A stretch of 64,000 bases of DNA from positions 1-64,000 of the forward strand of contig NZ_MAGP01000093.1 of NCBI RefSeq assembly GCF_002926165.1. The letters run 5' to 3'. The translations under genes were made by a program, and so were the position numbers. Every line of letters begins with the position of its first letter. Within the stretch, counting starts at the first letter, position 1. Shown here one piece after another: positions 8,444-17,387 of this stretch. Below the pieces are notes generated by a model. That model was not told where the DNA came from, did no database searches, and saw nothing but the letters and a program-made list of their open reading frames with translations. This DNA is from Micromonospora chalcea. Lineage in GTDB: Bacteria > Actinomycetota > Actinomycetes > Mycobacteriales > Micromonosporaceae.

Positions 8444-9139
8444 TCAGGCGATGGTGACGGCGCACAGCCGCGCGCGTGGGTCGAGGCTGCGCAGGTACGC
8501 GCAGGCGTCGTTGAGGAAGCGGAACCGGTCGGCGACGGAGCCGCCTGCCGGGGTGAGGAGGCGACCGTCGGTGGTGATCAGCGCATCGCCGACCAGGGCG
8601 ATGCGCCAGTGCAGGCCGGTGTAGGTGGCTTCGCCGGCTTGGTATGCGGGCAGCTCGTACGGGTCGAGGTGGTGGGCGAGCATCGCCAGGACGCGGGGTT
8701 GCTGCTCGAAGCGTCGGCGGGCCTCGTGGGCGCTGACCTTGGCGGGGTCGGTGTGGTGCTGGGCGAGGTAGTCCTCGAAAGGCCGGGCCGGGGGAGTGGT
8801 CGCGGCGACGTGGGTGTGCCAGGTGCGCCAGCGCAGGGCGGCGTTGTGTGCGGCGGTGGCGGCGGTGCCGGTCAGGTCGAGGCGGCTCTTGCGGCCGCCG
8901 GCGGCGATGGTGATCGCGCCGAAGCGGCGGGCGGCGTCGAGCAGGTAGTAGCCGATGAAGCGGGTCAGCCAGCCGATGAGGCGGCGGTGTCGGACGCGGT
9001 AGCGGCGCGACGGCGTGCCGTTGGCTTGCAGGAGGTCGTGGACCTTTTCTGAGGCGGCGAACCAGTCGGCGTCCTGGCCGGGGGCGAAGCAGACGGTGAT
9101 GACCTGGTCGGTGAGGGATGTGTTGGTGGGTGCGGGCAT
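8444..9139 (-). CDS. Conserved ICE hypothetical protein
   Basis: 231 residues, ATG at 9139 with AAGGGAGCA upstream. The N-terminus (SLTDQVITVCFAPGQDADWF) suggests a beta-alpha opening. The basic middle part (RRYRVRHRRLIGWLTRFIGYYLLDAARRFG) holds an amphipathic helix. A later segment (YTGLHWRIALVGDALITTDGRLL) looks like a beta hairpin. No catalytic motif or family is recognised. Its position directly after the replication-relaxation gene suggests a role in element maintenance, which is inference. Confidence 0.62.
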   Translation of the reverse strand: MPAPTNTSLTDQVITVCFAPGQDADWFAASEKVHDLLQANGTPSRRYRVRHRRLIGWLTRFIGYYLLDAARRFGAITIAAGGRKSRLDLTGTAATAAHNAALRWRTWHTHVAATTPPARPFEDYLAQHHTDPAKVSAHEARRRFEQQPRVLAMLAHHLDPYELPAYQAGEATYTGLHWRIALVGDALITTDGRLLTPAGGSVADRFRFLNDACAYLRSLDPRARLCAVTIA

Positions 9140-9445
9140 GACGGGGTGCTCCCTTCGCGAAGGCGCGGTTCGACTGCGGGTGTGGTGGTGCCACCGGGAT
9201 GCGGCGTCTGTGGCGGAGTACTGCCGGGAATGGCGCGGGGCGGGGTCACGGGGCCGACCGGATGGTGGGCTGAGGGGTGACCCGCTGGCGGGCAGATCCG
9301 GGGAGAACAGACGTGCTGCGGTGCGAACAAAAGAGAAGAAGCTGCACCGTAGCGCCGTGACCTGACAGCACGCCCTCGACCAGTAATCGTGATCATGTGC
9401 TTCACCTGCGGTGACAGGTTCCGGCTGGTCGGCTGACAGGTCGTG
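9140..9445. other. Intergenic spacer with CTGACA/TGTCAG sites
   Basis: About 300 bp with no credible gene. It contains a CTGACAG at ~9362, a TGACAGG near 9411 and a palindrome overlapping the upstream stop (separate entry). An A-rich patch (ACAAAAGAGAAGAAG, ~9329-9343) could be part of a promoter or leader for the gene starting at 9139, but I cannot place -10/-35 boxes. Confidence 0.35.
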
Positions 9446-9448
9446 TCA
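9434..9448. promoter_or_regulatory. TGACA-N5-TGTCA palindrome, possible operator
   Basis: TGACA at 9434-9438 and TGTCA at 9444-9448 are separated by 5 nt, overlapping the stop codon of the gene above. Related inverted pairs occur at 17126-17140 and 25240-25256 within the same ICE. A shared regulatory protein is an inference. Confidence 0.35.
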
Positions 9449-10298
9449 GAGGACGAAGACTCCGTCGTCGAAGTTGGGGTTGTCCGCCACCGGCTGACCG
9501 TGGTCGGTGGGTAGCTGCGCGAGCCCGACTCGGCCGGTGGCGCCGACCGGCAGCCACACCGCTTCGGCTGGGTCCGTCTCGTGGGTGGCGGTGGCGACGA
9601 GTACGTCGCCGCGTCGCCCGCGTAGGAGCCGGTGCAGGTGTTCCTCCCGGGCGGCGCTGCCGAGCCAGAACAGCACCGGGTACCGGATGCCGACGCGTCG
9701 GGTCAGGGTGGCGTAGCGGTCGAGTTTGCCGATCAGCCGGCCCAGCGGCTCGGTGCCGGTGTCGGCCTCCAGCCAGAACCCGACGCTGGCGCCGGCGGCG
9801 GTCCAGATGCCGTGGCCGTCGGCGGTGATGGTGCGGAACTGCCGGGTGGTGGTGCGCTCCGACCACCACCGGTCCAGACGCGCCTCGGGATGGCGCCGGG
9901 TGTGGGTCTTGAGCCGGACGAAGAACTCGTTGACGGTGAGCAGGTGGGTCAGGGTCGGGCTGGCCGACACCCGTTGCACGGCTTGCCGGCTCGCCCGGGC
10001 GGTCGGCTCGGGTCGTTCGTGGGCGGCGGCCTGGAACCGGTGTCCGTTGTGGCCGAGGGTCCAGTGCCACGGCTGGCTGCCGCCGCCGGTGCGCGCGAAC
10101 CGGAACCGGTCCAGCAGGTCCAGCCCGTACAGCTCGCTGAGGCGGATCTGGCAGGTACGTCGGGCCAGGAAGAACAGCTGGTGGATCTGATCGGTGGTCA
10201 GGACGTGATGGTCGTCGAGGAGTTGGAGCAGCTGCCGGTCCCGGCTGGTGATGTGCGGGTAGATGGCCAGCAGGTCAGCAGAGCGTGATTGCGGCATG
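9446..10298 (-). CDS. Replication-relaxation family protein
   Basis: 283 residues from ATG at 10298 (MPQSRSADLLAIYPHI). The N-terminal winged helix (ITSRDRQLLQLLDDHHVLTTDQIHQLFF, then RRTCQIRLSELYGLDLLDRF) and the C-terminal nuclease-like beta-alpha region (WWSERTTTRQF, FWLEADTGTEPLGRLIGKLDRY) match the replication-relaxation (Replic_Relax, PF13814) family found on actinobacterial plasmids and ICEs. The ExDxGxE-like stretch could be a degenerate endonuclease site, which is inference. It is the best candidate in the window for an initiator of element DNA processing, because no classical MOB relaxase is present. It lies 201 nt after the VirD4-like gene, with a CCTGACAGG half-site in the gap. 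Confidence 0.8.
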
Positions 10299-10499
10299 GG
10301 TACCCCTGCGGAGAGAGTCCCGGTAGGGAGTCTGGACGAGTTGATCTCGCGGACAGGCTGACGGCGGGCCGGGTATGGGCAGTTCAGGTGCCTGACAGGT
10401 CGGCGGGGGAGGGCTCGGGTGAGGTCTCGTCTCGCCGACACCCCCAAGCGAGCCCTCACCGCAGCACCCGGACGAGGCCCGAAACGAGCAGGCCTTTGC

Positions 10500-12965
10500 T
10501 CAGCGCTCGCGGCCGGCCATGCGCCGTTTCATCGTCGATCGGGCGATCTGCTGCATCGGCGGCTCACCGTCGGCGCGGCGGTGGGCTGCGGCGCACTCCT
10601 GACGGATCGCGGTCGCCTCACCCACCACGTCCGCCGGCGGGTTGGTGGTGAACGTGAACGACGGCAGCTCCCGGTTGCCGACCAGCAGCCGCGCGGTGGC
10701 GGTGTAGACGTCGAGGTGGGCGAGGTCGTGTTCGTCGAGCTCCGGTTTGGTGTGGCGCGACAGTTCCCGGGCGTCGGCCGGGTCGACGTTGAAGAACAGC
10801 TTCGACCGGGCGTTGGCGGACACTGCTGCGGCGACATCCTTCGGGAGCTGCGCCAGGTCCTGGTGCGCCAGCACCAGACCCAGCCGGAACCCTCGTGCCT
10901 CGGCCAGCATGTCCCCGACCGAGCCGGGCAGGGTCAGGAAGTTCTGACACTCGTCGATGTACAGCACGGCGTCGCGGCGCTGGTCCTCCGGGATGCTGGC
11001 GCGGGCGATGGCGGCCTGCCAGACGCGGGCGACAATCAGCGAGCCCAGGATCCGCGTCGTCTCCTCCCCGAGCACCCCCTTGGGCAGCCGGCACAGCAGC
11101 ACCCCGCCGTCGAGGACCCGGCCCATGTCGAAGGAGCTGTGCGCGTTGCCGATGACCGACTTGACGAAGTCGCGCAGGAGAAACGCGCGTAGCCGGGCGA
11201 GGACGGGGGCGATGACCTGCCCGCGGAACTGCTCGTTGATGCCGTCGTACCAGACCCAGAACCCGCCGAGACCGTCCGGGTCGTCCAGGCCGTGGGTGAA
11301 CCGGGCCCGGAAGTCCTTGTCCTGCAACAGCGACGGCACGAGGCTCAGCGTCGGTTTGGCGTGGCGCATCAGCGTCAGGCACGCCACCCGCATCGTGTCG
11401 TCCATCCGCGGCCCCCACTGCCCTTGGAAGATCTTCGCGAAGATCCCCACCAGGTTGTCCACCGCCAGGTGCGGGTCGCCCCGGTCATCGAGCGGGTTGA
11501 AGCAGCCCGGGTTCTCCTGGTCCGGGTCGATGATCACGATCTTGTCTGCGGAGGTGGCGGGGAGCCGGTCGAGGATGTCGGTGATCAGGTCTCCGCGCGG
11601 GTCGATGACCACCGTGCCGCGGCCGGCTTTGATGTCGCCGAGAATCATGTTCAGCAGCAGCGTGGACTTCCCGACGCCGGTCTTGCCGACCACGTGCAGA
11701 TGCTGGCGGGCGTCGGTGACGGTCAACCCGACCTTGTGGCGGCCGATCTGCGCGCGGCCGAGCATCTTGACGCCACGCCCACCGCCGGGAACCTGCACGG
11801 GCGCCGGAACAGCCTTCGCTCGGGCGCGGTCCAGGCCGGGCACGGCGAGGTCTTGCGGCAGCGCGGCGAGGGCCGCGAGTTCCGCCACGGTGGCCAGGAA
11901 CCCTCGCCGTAACCGGCGCCCGGCGAGGGTGGAGACCGGGTGGGGCATCTTCATGCGCCGTAGCCGGTTCGGTCCGGTGTACGTGGCGGCGGCCGAGGCG
12001 ATGGTTTGTCCCAGCCCGATCAGCCGCTGACGGGTCTGCCGGGCCCGCCCCGCATCCGGTGATGTGGTGGCCGGGTCGCGGGCGACGGCGAACCGAACCG
12101 CGATCTCGAAGTGCGGCACCCGCACCGCCTTCTCCACGACCGTGCGGGCCTCGGCAGTGGCCACCGGATCCCGCTCGGCCACCCGGCCCGCCGCAGCCGA
12201 GCCGCGCGACGGCCTGGACGGGCCGGGCGTGAACACGTCGAGCAGCCACAGCAGCGGCTCGACGGCCAGCCTCGCCGCACCCGACACCGCCCGCGCGGCC
12301 AGATCCGGCCGCCCGTGCGGGTGGGTGGCGGCGGTTGCCGCCGCCCTTCGGGCGGCGCGGACGCGGCGGGCTCGCGCTGGCCGGGCGAGGACCTGCACGC
12401 AGGCGTGCTCGCGGGGGCCGACCTCGGCGCCGGCGGCGAGCAGCGCCCGCAGCGGATCGGTGTCGTGGTCGCTGCGCAGCGGCAGCCCATCGGGGTGCTG
12501 CGGCCAGTGCGCCCCACCCACCCCCTCACCGACCTGCGGCGGGATCGGCGCGGCGGCATCTGTGGTGGTGATGGTGGCGGCGGGCCAGGCCGCGCGGACT
12601 GCGGCCTCGACCGCTCCGGGCGGCACCGTGCCGGGCACCCAGACCCGGATGGTCAGCGCGCGGCCGGTCCACGTGTACTCCCAGCCGACATGCGGGTAGC
12701 CGAACACCCGGCGGCGCCACACCGACGGCGTGAGGACGCCGGTGAGGGTGGTCCAGAACGCTGCAGCGGCCTCGGCGGTGACCTGCGGTGGGGCAGCGAT
12801 GGTCAGCCATCGCGCGCCAGCGGTGAACCGCCGATGCCGCCAGGCGAGCACCTGGTCATGCCCGAACACCGCCGCGACAACGATCGCGGCAGCGACGAAG
12901 GCCAGCCACGGCCGGGCGAGCACCCAATGCCCTATCTCGGCGGGCCAGCCCGGGGTGGCGGTCAC
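10500..12965 (-). CDS. VirD4/TraG-like type IV secretion ATPase (coupling protein)
   Basis: 821 residues from a GTG at 12965 that overlaps the VirB4-like stop by GTGA. An N-terminal membrane segment (residues ~15-35) is followed by a long alanine/arginine-rich region. The ATPase core has Walker A GKTGVGKST (~430) and Walker B VLYIDECQN (~665), plus the DPDQENPGCFNPL segment typical of TraG/TraD-like proteins. The product is expected to be a membrane hexamer that recruits and pumps DNA-protein substrate into the conjugation channel. It is last in the tight operon pilin-TrbL-PrgI-VirB4-VirD4. Subtype assignment to VirD4 rather than a second channel ATPase rests on this order and domain layout. 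Confidence 0.9.
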   Translation of the reverse strand: MTATPGWPAEIGHWVLARPWLAFVAAAIVVAAVFGHDQVLAWRHRRFTAGARWLTIAAPPQVTAEAAAAFWTTLTGVLTPSVWRRRVFGYPHVGWEYTWTGRALTIRVWVPGTVPPGAVEAAVRAAWPAATITTTDAAAPIPPQVGEGVGGAHWPQHPDGLPLRSDHDTDPLRALLAAGAEVGPREHACVQVLARPARARRVRAARRAAATAATHPHGRPDLAARAVSGAARLAVEPLLWLLDVFTPGPSRPSRGSAAAGRVAERDPVATAEARTVVEKAVRVPHFEIAVRFAVARDPATTSPDAGRARQTRQRLIGLGQTIASAAATYTGPNRLRRMKMPHPVSTLAGRRLRRGFLATVAELAALAALPQDLAVPGLDRARAKAVPAPVQVPGGGRGVKMLGRAQIGRHKVGLTVTDARQHLHVVGKTGVGKSTLLLNMILGDIKAGRGTVVIDPRGDLITDILDRLPATSADKIVIIDPDQENPGCFNPLDDRGDPHLAVDNLVGIFAKIFQGQWGPRMDDTMRVACLTLMRHAKPTLSLVPSLLQDKDFRARFTHGLDDPDGLGGFWVWYDGINEQFRGQVIAPVLARLRAFLLRDFVKSVIGNAHSSFDMGRVLDGGVLLCRLPKGVLGEETTRILGSLIVARVWQAAIARASIPEDQRRDAVLYIDECQNFLTLPGSVGDMLAEARGFRLGLVLAHQDLAQLPKDVAAAVSANARSKLFFNVDPADARELSRHTKPELDEHDLAHLDVYTATARLLVGNRELPSFTFTTNPPADVVGEATAIRQECAAAHRRADGEPPMQQIARSTMKRRMAGRER

Positions 12966-14713
12966 TCGGTCTCCCCGATGCCCGTGACGGCGATCGTGTG
13001 CTCCGCGGCCGACCCGACGGCACGGAACGGGATCCGCGACCGGCCCGCGACGAGCAACCCCTCGCCCCGGGGCGCGGCCAGCAGCAGCCGCGCCTCACCC
13101 GCAGTGAGGTTGAACGCCTCCACGACAGCGTCGATCGACTGGGTGCTCTGGCGCATCAGCACCTGCGTCGCGGCGTTGGACACCACGGCGAGCCCCAGGT
13201 CGGTCGACAGCACATCAGCCGCGTCCTGCGTGACGACGCACAACCCCGCCGACCGCTTGCGGGCCGCCTTCGCCATCCGGAACAGGAACCGCGCGCCTTC
13301 ACCGTCGCGCATCAGCAGCCAGGCCTCATCCACCACCACCAGATGCCGACCCCGGCTAGTGCCGGCTGGCGGGGTGTCGATGCCCGACCAGATCGAGTCG
13401 AGCGCCAGCAGCGTGCCGATGGTCCGCAGCTCGTCGGGCAGGTGCCGCAGCGACCAGACCACCAGGTGCCCGTGCGGGACGGTGGTGGTAGGCCCGTCGA
13501 ACAGCCCGGCGAAGTTCCCCACCGTCCAGGGAGCAAGCCGGGCGGCCAGCTGCCCCGCGGCCGGATCATCGTCCCCGGCGAGCACCTCGGCCAGGTCGCG
13601 CAGCAGGGGAGCGGGCTTCGTCCAGGTGCCCGGGTCGGCGTTGATGCCGGCGCGGACGTAGGTCGCGGTGATGGCCCGGTCCAGGGCGGCGCGCTCGGCC
13701 GGCGGCGGCGCCGCGCCCAGCATGACCGCGATCAGCGTATGCAGGTACAGACCACGTCGAGTGAGCGTGTCCGGCCGCCGGTCGTCGGGCAGGTCAAGCG
13801 GGTTGATGCGCACCCCGGGCACGCCCAGCTGCACGACCGTGCCGCCGACGTGCTCGGCCAGCGGCGTGTACTCGTCCTCGGGGTCGATGACGCTGACGGT
13901 CGTGCCCTGATACAGGTTGCGCAGGACATCGAGCTTGACGAAGTAACTCTTGCCCGCCCCGGAGCGGGCGAGGACGACCGAGTTGTGGTTGTCCTGCCCC
14001 CACCGGTTCCACACCAACACCCCGTTGGAGGTCGTGTTGACCCCGTACAACACCCCCTCCGCAGGGGCTATGTCGCCGGGGGTGGGGGCGGGGAGATCCG
14101 GCGAGGCGAGAGGAAACGCCGCCGCGAGAGCGGTGGTGTCCAGCACGCGGCGCATCCGCAGCGGATCCACACCGACCGGCAGCGTCGAGAGCCAGCCCTG
14201 CTGATGGCGGAACGTCGCCGGCTGCAGGTCCAGCAGCACACTCGCCGCCGCCGACTTCACCCCAGCGGTGAGGGTGGCGAGGTCGTCGAGGGTGCGGGCG
14301 TGGAGGGTGACGTAGATGCCGACCTCGAACAGCTTCGCCGCCCCGCGGGCGACACGCTCGGCCAGGTCCGCGGCGTCGGCTGCGGCGGCGTCGACCATCG
14401 GGTCGCCCAGCCGCGCGGCGTCGGCGTCGAGGCGGCGGGAGGATTCGAGGCGGGCGCGTTGCCGCTTCAGCATCGGCGCGGCCAACTGCGGCACCACCGG
14501 GTCCAGGTGCACGGCGACGTCGACGCGTCCTGGGTAGGACAGCAGCGGGTCCAGCCACGCCGGGCCGACCTCCGCCGGGTAGCCACACACTACGTAGGTG
14601 GCGGCGTACCCGTCACCAACCCGCACATGCGACGGAGTGACCGACAACGCGGCCGGTCCCGGCATACCCTCGGTGCCTCGGACACTGATCTTGGGGGTTT
14701 TCAACAGGTTCAT
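12962..14713 (-). CDS. VirB4-like conjugation ATPase
   Basis: 583 residues from ATG at 14713, whose ATGA overlaps the upstream stop. Walker A ARSGAGKSYFVK (~250), acidic DPEDEYTPL after it, Walker B LVVVDEAWLLM (~460) and the CVVTQDAADVL sensor region match VirB4/TraC-type ATPases (AAA_10). The N-terminal half (residues 30-200) is the variable VirB4 domain that contacts the inner membrane complex. It energises assembly of the channel or pilus. It is followed directly by the VirD4-like gene, with a GTGA overlap. Confidence 0.92.
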   Translation of the reverse strand: MNLLKTPKISVRGTEGMPGPAALSVTPSHVRVGDGYAATYVVCGYPAEVGPAWLDPLLSYPGRVDVAVHLDPVVPQLAAPMLKRQRARLESSRRLDADAARLGDPMVDAAAADAADLAERVARGAAKLFEVGIYVTLHARTLDDLATLTAGVKSAAASVLLDLQPATFRHQQGWLSTLPVGVDPLRMRRVLDTTALAAAFPLASPDLPAPTPGDIAPAEGVLYGVNTTSNGVLVWNRWGQDNHNSVVLARSGAGKSYFVKLDVLRNLYQGTTVSVIDPEDEYTPLAEHVGGTVVQLGVPGVRINPLDLPDDRRPDTLTRRGLYLHTLIAVMLGAAPPPAERAALDRAITATYVRAGINADPGTWTKPAPLLRDLAEVLAGDDDPAAGQLAARLAPWTVGNFAGLFDGPTTTVPHGHLVVWSLRHLPDELRTIGTLLALDSIWSGIDTPPAGTSRGRHLVVVDEAWLLMRDGEGARFLFRMAKAARKRSAGLCVVTQDAADVLSTDLGLAVVSNAATQVLMRQSTQSIDAVVEAFNLTAGEARLLLAAPRGEGLLVAGRSRIPFRAVGSAAEHTIAVTGIGETE

Positions 14714-15603
14714 GTGCTGCTCCGCAAGGTGATGGGGACGCCGGGCACCGCGCGGGGGCCGGGTGCCGGTGGGGAGAACGGGTCGACCGCGCCCGCGAGC
14801 GCGGCGCACACCGCAGGCCCGTCCAACACGGAGGCGTGCACGCCGAGCCCGGACAACGCCCGCACCGCGGTGTCGCCCGCTCGCGCGCCGGTGACGACCG
14901 CGAGGACCTGCCGGCGCAACGGATCCCGGTCGCCGTCGAGCTTCAGCAAGAACTGGGCGTGGTCCTCGGCGGCGGCCTGCAGCGCCCGGTGCGGCAGGCG
15001 CCGGGCGTGATCGGCGACGGCCTGCGCGTGTGCGGCCAGGTCGTGGCGCTGCGCGGCCACGATGATCTGCGCCGGCCCGGTCAGGCCGTTGAGGAACCGG
15101 CCGAAGCCGTCCAGCAACGCGCCCTGCTCACCGCCGGTGCGCAGGTGAATGTTGGTGGTGCCGCAGGCGATCACCACCTTGTCGCTGCCCCCGCTGGTGA
15201 GCACACCAGCGGGGCTGACCGCCGTCACCGGCGACCGCAACAGCGCCGGCACGATCGGCTTCGCCTCCACCGCCGCGACCGGGACCGCGCGAGCCGTCCC
15301 GGGTGTCAGCATGCGAGGGCTGTGAGAGAGCGTGAAGGCGTGCCGCAGCCACACGTCCAACGGCAGGCCGTCGCGGCGGCCGAGCGCCACCACGACCGCG
15401 ACAGCGAACACGACAGCACCAACGATGAGCCACACGGGCCGCGGCAGCAGATGCCCGAACGAGCGGTAGACACCGGCAGCGGCCAAGCCGACGCCGCCGA
15501 TGATGCCGAGCTGACGGAAGGTGAGCCCGAACGCGACCCGGTCCGGCTCGTTGACGTTGGCCGGCACCACCGCACGCGGCACCGCATCATCCAGACTGTT
15601 CAT
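14710..15603 (-). CDS. PrgI-family conjugation membrane protein
   Basis: 297 residues, ATG at 15603. The N-terminal VNEPDRVAFGLTFRQLGIIG followed by two membrane segments (~30-50 and ~55-75), then RRDGLPLDVWLRHAF, is the signature of PrgI-family proteins encoded next to VirB4 in Gram-positive T4SS operons. The remaining ~200 residues are soluble (HRLRTGGEQGALLDGFGRFLNGL-type region) and may contact VirB4. It overlaps the VirB4-like start by 4 nt, which implies coupled translation. Confidence 0.85.
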   Translation of the reverse strand: MNSLDDAVPRAVVPANVNEPDRVAFGLTFRQLGIIGGVGLAAAGVYRSFGHLLPRPVWLIVGAVVFAVAVVVALGRRDGLPLDVWLRHAFTLSHSPRMLTPGTARAVPVAAVEAKPIVPALLRSPVTAVSPAGVLTSGGSDKVVIACGTTNIHLRTGGEQGALLDGFGRFLNGLTGPAQIIVAAQRHDLAAHAQAVADHARRLPHRALQAAAEDHAQFLLKLDGDRDPLRRQVLAVVTGARAGDTAVRALSGLGVHASVLDGPAVCAALAGAVDPFSPPAPGPRAVPGVPITLRSST

Positions 15604-15606
15604 TGA

Positions 15607-16587
15607 TCACTCCGGGCTGGGGTAGACGCCGGGCATGTGGCGGTAGGGCGGGCGGATGGGGTTGCTCGACGCCAGCGGCGTGCGCCGGACCGGGGCGGCT
15701 CTGAGTCGGCCCAGGTTGCGGGTCATTCCCTGCAGGGCCACCGTTCGCAGGACGACGCCGCCGATGCCGACGCTGCGGCCCTGCTGGCCGGAGAACCGCC
15801 GCACCAGGCTCGGAACCTTGACCGTCATCCACAGCACGACGACCACGAGCAGCAGGTTCAGGGTGTCGGAGCCAGGCAGGCCGAGCAGGACCGGCAGGTT
15901 CCCCCGCGGATCGATCACCAGGTTGACGCCGGCCGAGAAGGTGACCGCCTGGATCGTCGGGGTGGCCAGACAGCCCAGCACCGACCGCCACCACAACTGC
16001 GCGACCCGCTCTGTCCAAGGGGTCGCGTGGCACGCCAAGGCCACCGGCGCGACACCGGCCAACACGACCAGCGCCGCGATGCGGGTCAGCCAGCCGCCGA
16101 CGAGCAGGAACATCAGCACCACGATCAGCAGCCCGATGATCAGCATCAGCAGGCCTGAACTCGGGTCACCCACCGCGGAAGCGAGCCGCGCCTTGACGAA
16201 CGTGACCGCCTCGGTCGTCGGGGCGTCCACGCCGGCAAGCGACGTGGTCAACGCGTTCGCCACCTCGATGAGCACGCCGGTCAACGGAACCGCGAACGCC
16301 GACAGCACGAACCCGACCACGAGCCGCGGCACGAGCTGCTTGACCGTGTAGCGGGTCTCGACGGTGTCGCCCAGCATGACCGCGGCGCCCGCGGCGATGA
16401 TCGCGAGGATGAAGCAGGCGTCGACCACGAGGGCGCTTTTCCCGGCGATCGACTGCACCTGCGGCAGCCCTGTCACATCCGGCGCCACGAAGATCGAGGA
16501 CGTCAGGAAGGCCAGCAGGCCACCGAGAAGATCGATTACTCGCTCGGCGAGCCAGCGGACCAGATCGTTCATCACCCAGGTGGTCAT
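15607..16587 (-). CDS. TrbL/VirB6-like polytopic channel protein
   Basis: 326 residues with about six to seven hydrophobic segments, for example ALVVDACFILAIIAAGAAVM, LLMLIIGLLIVVLMFLLVG and LNLLLVVVVLWMTV. The ...TPWTERVAQLWWRSVLGCLATPTIQA segment and basic, proline-rich tail are typical of the actinobacterial TrbL/VirB6-like inner-membrane channel subunit. It lies 3 nt from the next gene and 2 nt from the pilin-like gene, so the operon is continuous. The start MTTWVMNDLVRW is at 16587. Confidence 0.85.
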   Translation of the reverse strand: MTTWVMNDLVRWLAERVIDLLGGLLAFLTSSIFVAPDVTGLPQVQSIAGKSALVVDACFILAIIAAGAAVMLGDTVETRYTVKQLVPRLVVGFVLSAFAVPLTGVLIEVANALTTSLAGVDAPTTEAVTFVKARLASAVGDPSSGLLMLIIGLLIVVLMFLLVGGWLTRIAALVVLAGVAPVALACHATPWTERVAQLWWRSVLGCLATPTIQAVTFSAGVNLVIDPRGNLPVLLGLPGSDTLNLLLVVVVLWMTVKVPSLVRRFSGQQGRSVGIGGVVLRTVALQGMTRNLGRLRAAPVRRTPLASSNPIRPPYRHMPGVYPSPE

Positions 16588-16589
16588 CC

Positions 16590-16880
16590 TCAGCCGCCGA
16601 GGATGCCCTGCAACACCTGCAGGATCACCGGGGCCAACACCGCCAAGGCGTAGCCGACCAACGCAGATTTGAAGTTGCCCTTGGCCTGCTCGACCTGGGC
16701 CGGGTCACCGCCGGCGGCCATGTAACGCAGACCTCCGATGACCAGGAACATCGTCGCGACCAGTGCGATGATGCCCATGATCCAGCCGGTGATGTTGGAG
16801 ATGACCTGATTGATGGAATTGACCGCTACCGGCTGTGGCGCGGCGGCGATCTCCGACAGGACAGACAGCTTCAGGTGCAT
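16590..16880 (-). CDS. VirB2-like pilin / small membrane T4SS subunit
   Basis: 96 residues with a short leader and two hydrophobic helices (ITGWIMGIIALVATMFLVIG and ALVGYALAVLAPVILQVLQG) joined by a polar loop RYMAAGGDPAQVEQAKGNFK. The GGDPAQVEQAK loop is characteristic of the small pilin-like proteins (TrbC/VirB2 analogues) at the head of Gram-positive conjugation operons. First gene of the transfer operon, so a promoter should lie in the ~500-bp region upstream. No separate signal peptidase site is obvious. Confidence 0.85.
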   Translation of the reverse strand: MHLKLSVLSEIAAAPQPVAVNSINQVISNITGWIMGIIALVATMFLVIGGLRYMAAGGDPAQVEQAKGNFKSALVGYALAVLAPVILQVLQGILGG

Positions 16881-17387
16881 GACGGCACTCCAGAACGGTT
16901 CTGTGTGCCGCCCGGCGGGGACCTCGGGGAGGGACCGGTGTGGGTCGGTGGGGGCGCTCCTCCCTCGCGGTCTAGCGCAGGGATCGCGGTGTCAGTACGC
17001 CGCGCCGGCCATGCCGAACTCACCTCAGACCCGCCACGCGAACGACCTCCGCCGGGCGGACATGCCATGGAAGGCATGCATCGCCCAGAACTGCGCTGTT
17101 AGACAGATCGAACCCGGCTGCCGCCTGTCACGCCCTGACACGACCAGTCAGTGAGCGGACGACGACTCGATCCTTGGCCCTGCTCGGGCCAGCCGGGGCG
17201 GCACCTCGAAGCTCAGCCACAGGCACGGCGCAACACACTTCGGCCATCCCCACTCCCGGCCTGCAGGCGCGGCAGCACCAGTCCTCTGCCGCACCCGTCG
17301 TCGGGCGTCTCGACCCGATGTCCGTCCCCGGGGAGCACCAGCTCCCTCTGTCCAGTGGAGAAGGAGCACGGTGACTGTGGCACGGGT
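16881..17387. other. Leader region of transfer operon, no gene
   Basis: About 500 bp between the pilin start and the ABC-permease stop. Frames are short and low quality. It should contain the transfer-operon promoter; the TGTCA palindrome at 17126-17140 is the only regulatory-looking element I can point to. Confidence 0.4.
17126..17140. promoter_or_regulatory. TGTCA-N5-TGACA palindrome upstream of transfer operon
   Basis: TGTCA at 17126-17130 and TGACA at 17136-17140, same half-sites and 5-nt spacing as at 25240-25256. It lies ~250 bp upstream of the pilin start. A possible operator for an ICE repressor; no repressor gene is identified in the window. Confidence 0.4.

Noticed and set aside
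8444..9194. Long leftward frame running 7629-9194 as one 521-residue gene
   Set aside because: The upstream half is an Arg/Pro/His shadow of the true gene at 8444-9139; the real start of the lower gene is the ATG at 8357.
12111..13661. 516-residue rightward open frame
   Set aside because: Antisense to the VirD4/VirB4-like genes, with no recognisable fold.
12998..15010. 670-residue rightward open frame
   Set aside because: Antisense shadow of the VirB4- and PrgI-like genes, extremely R/Q/H/P-rich, without domains.
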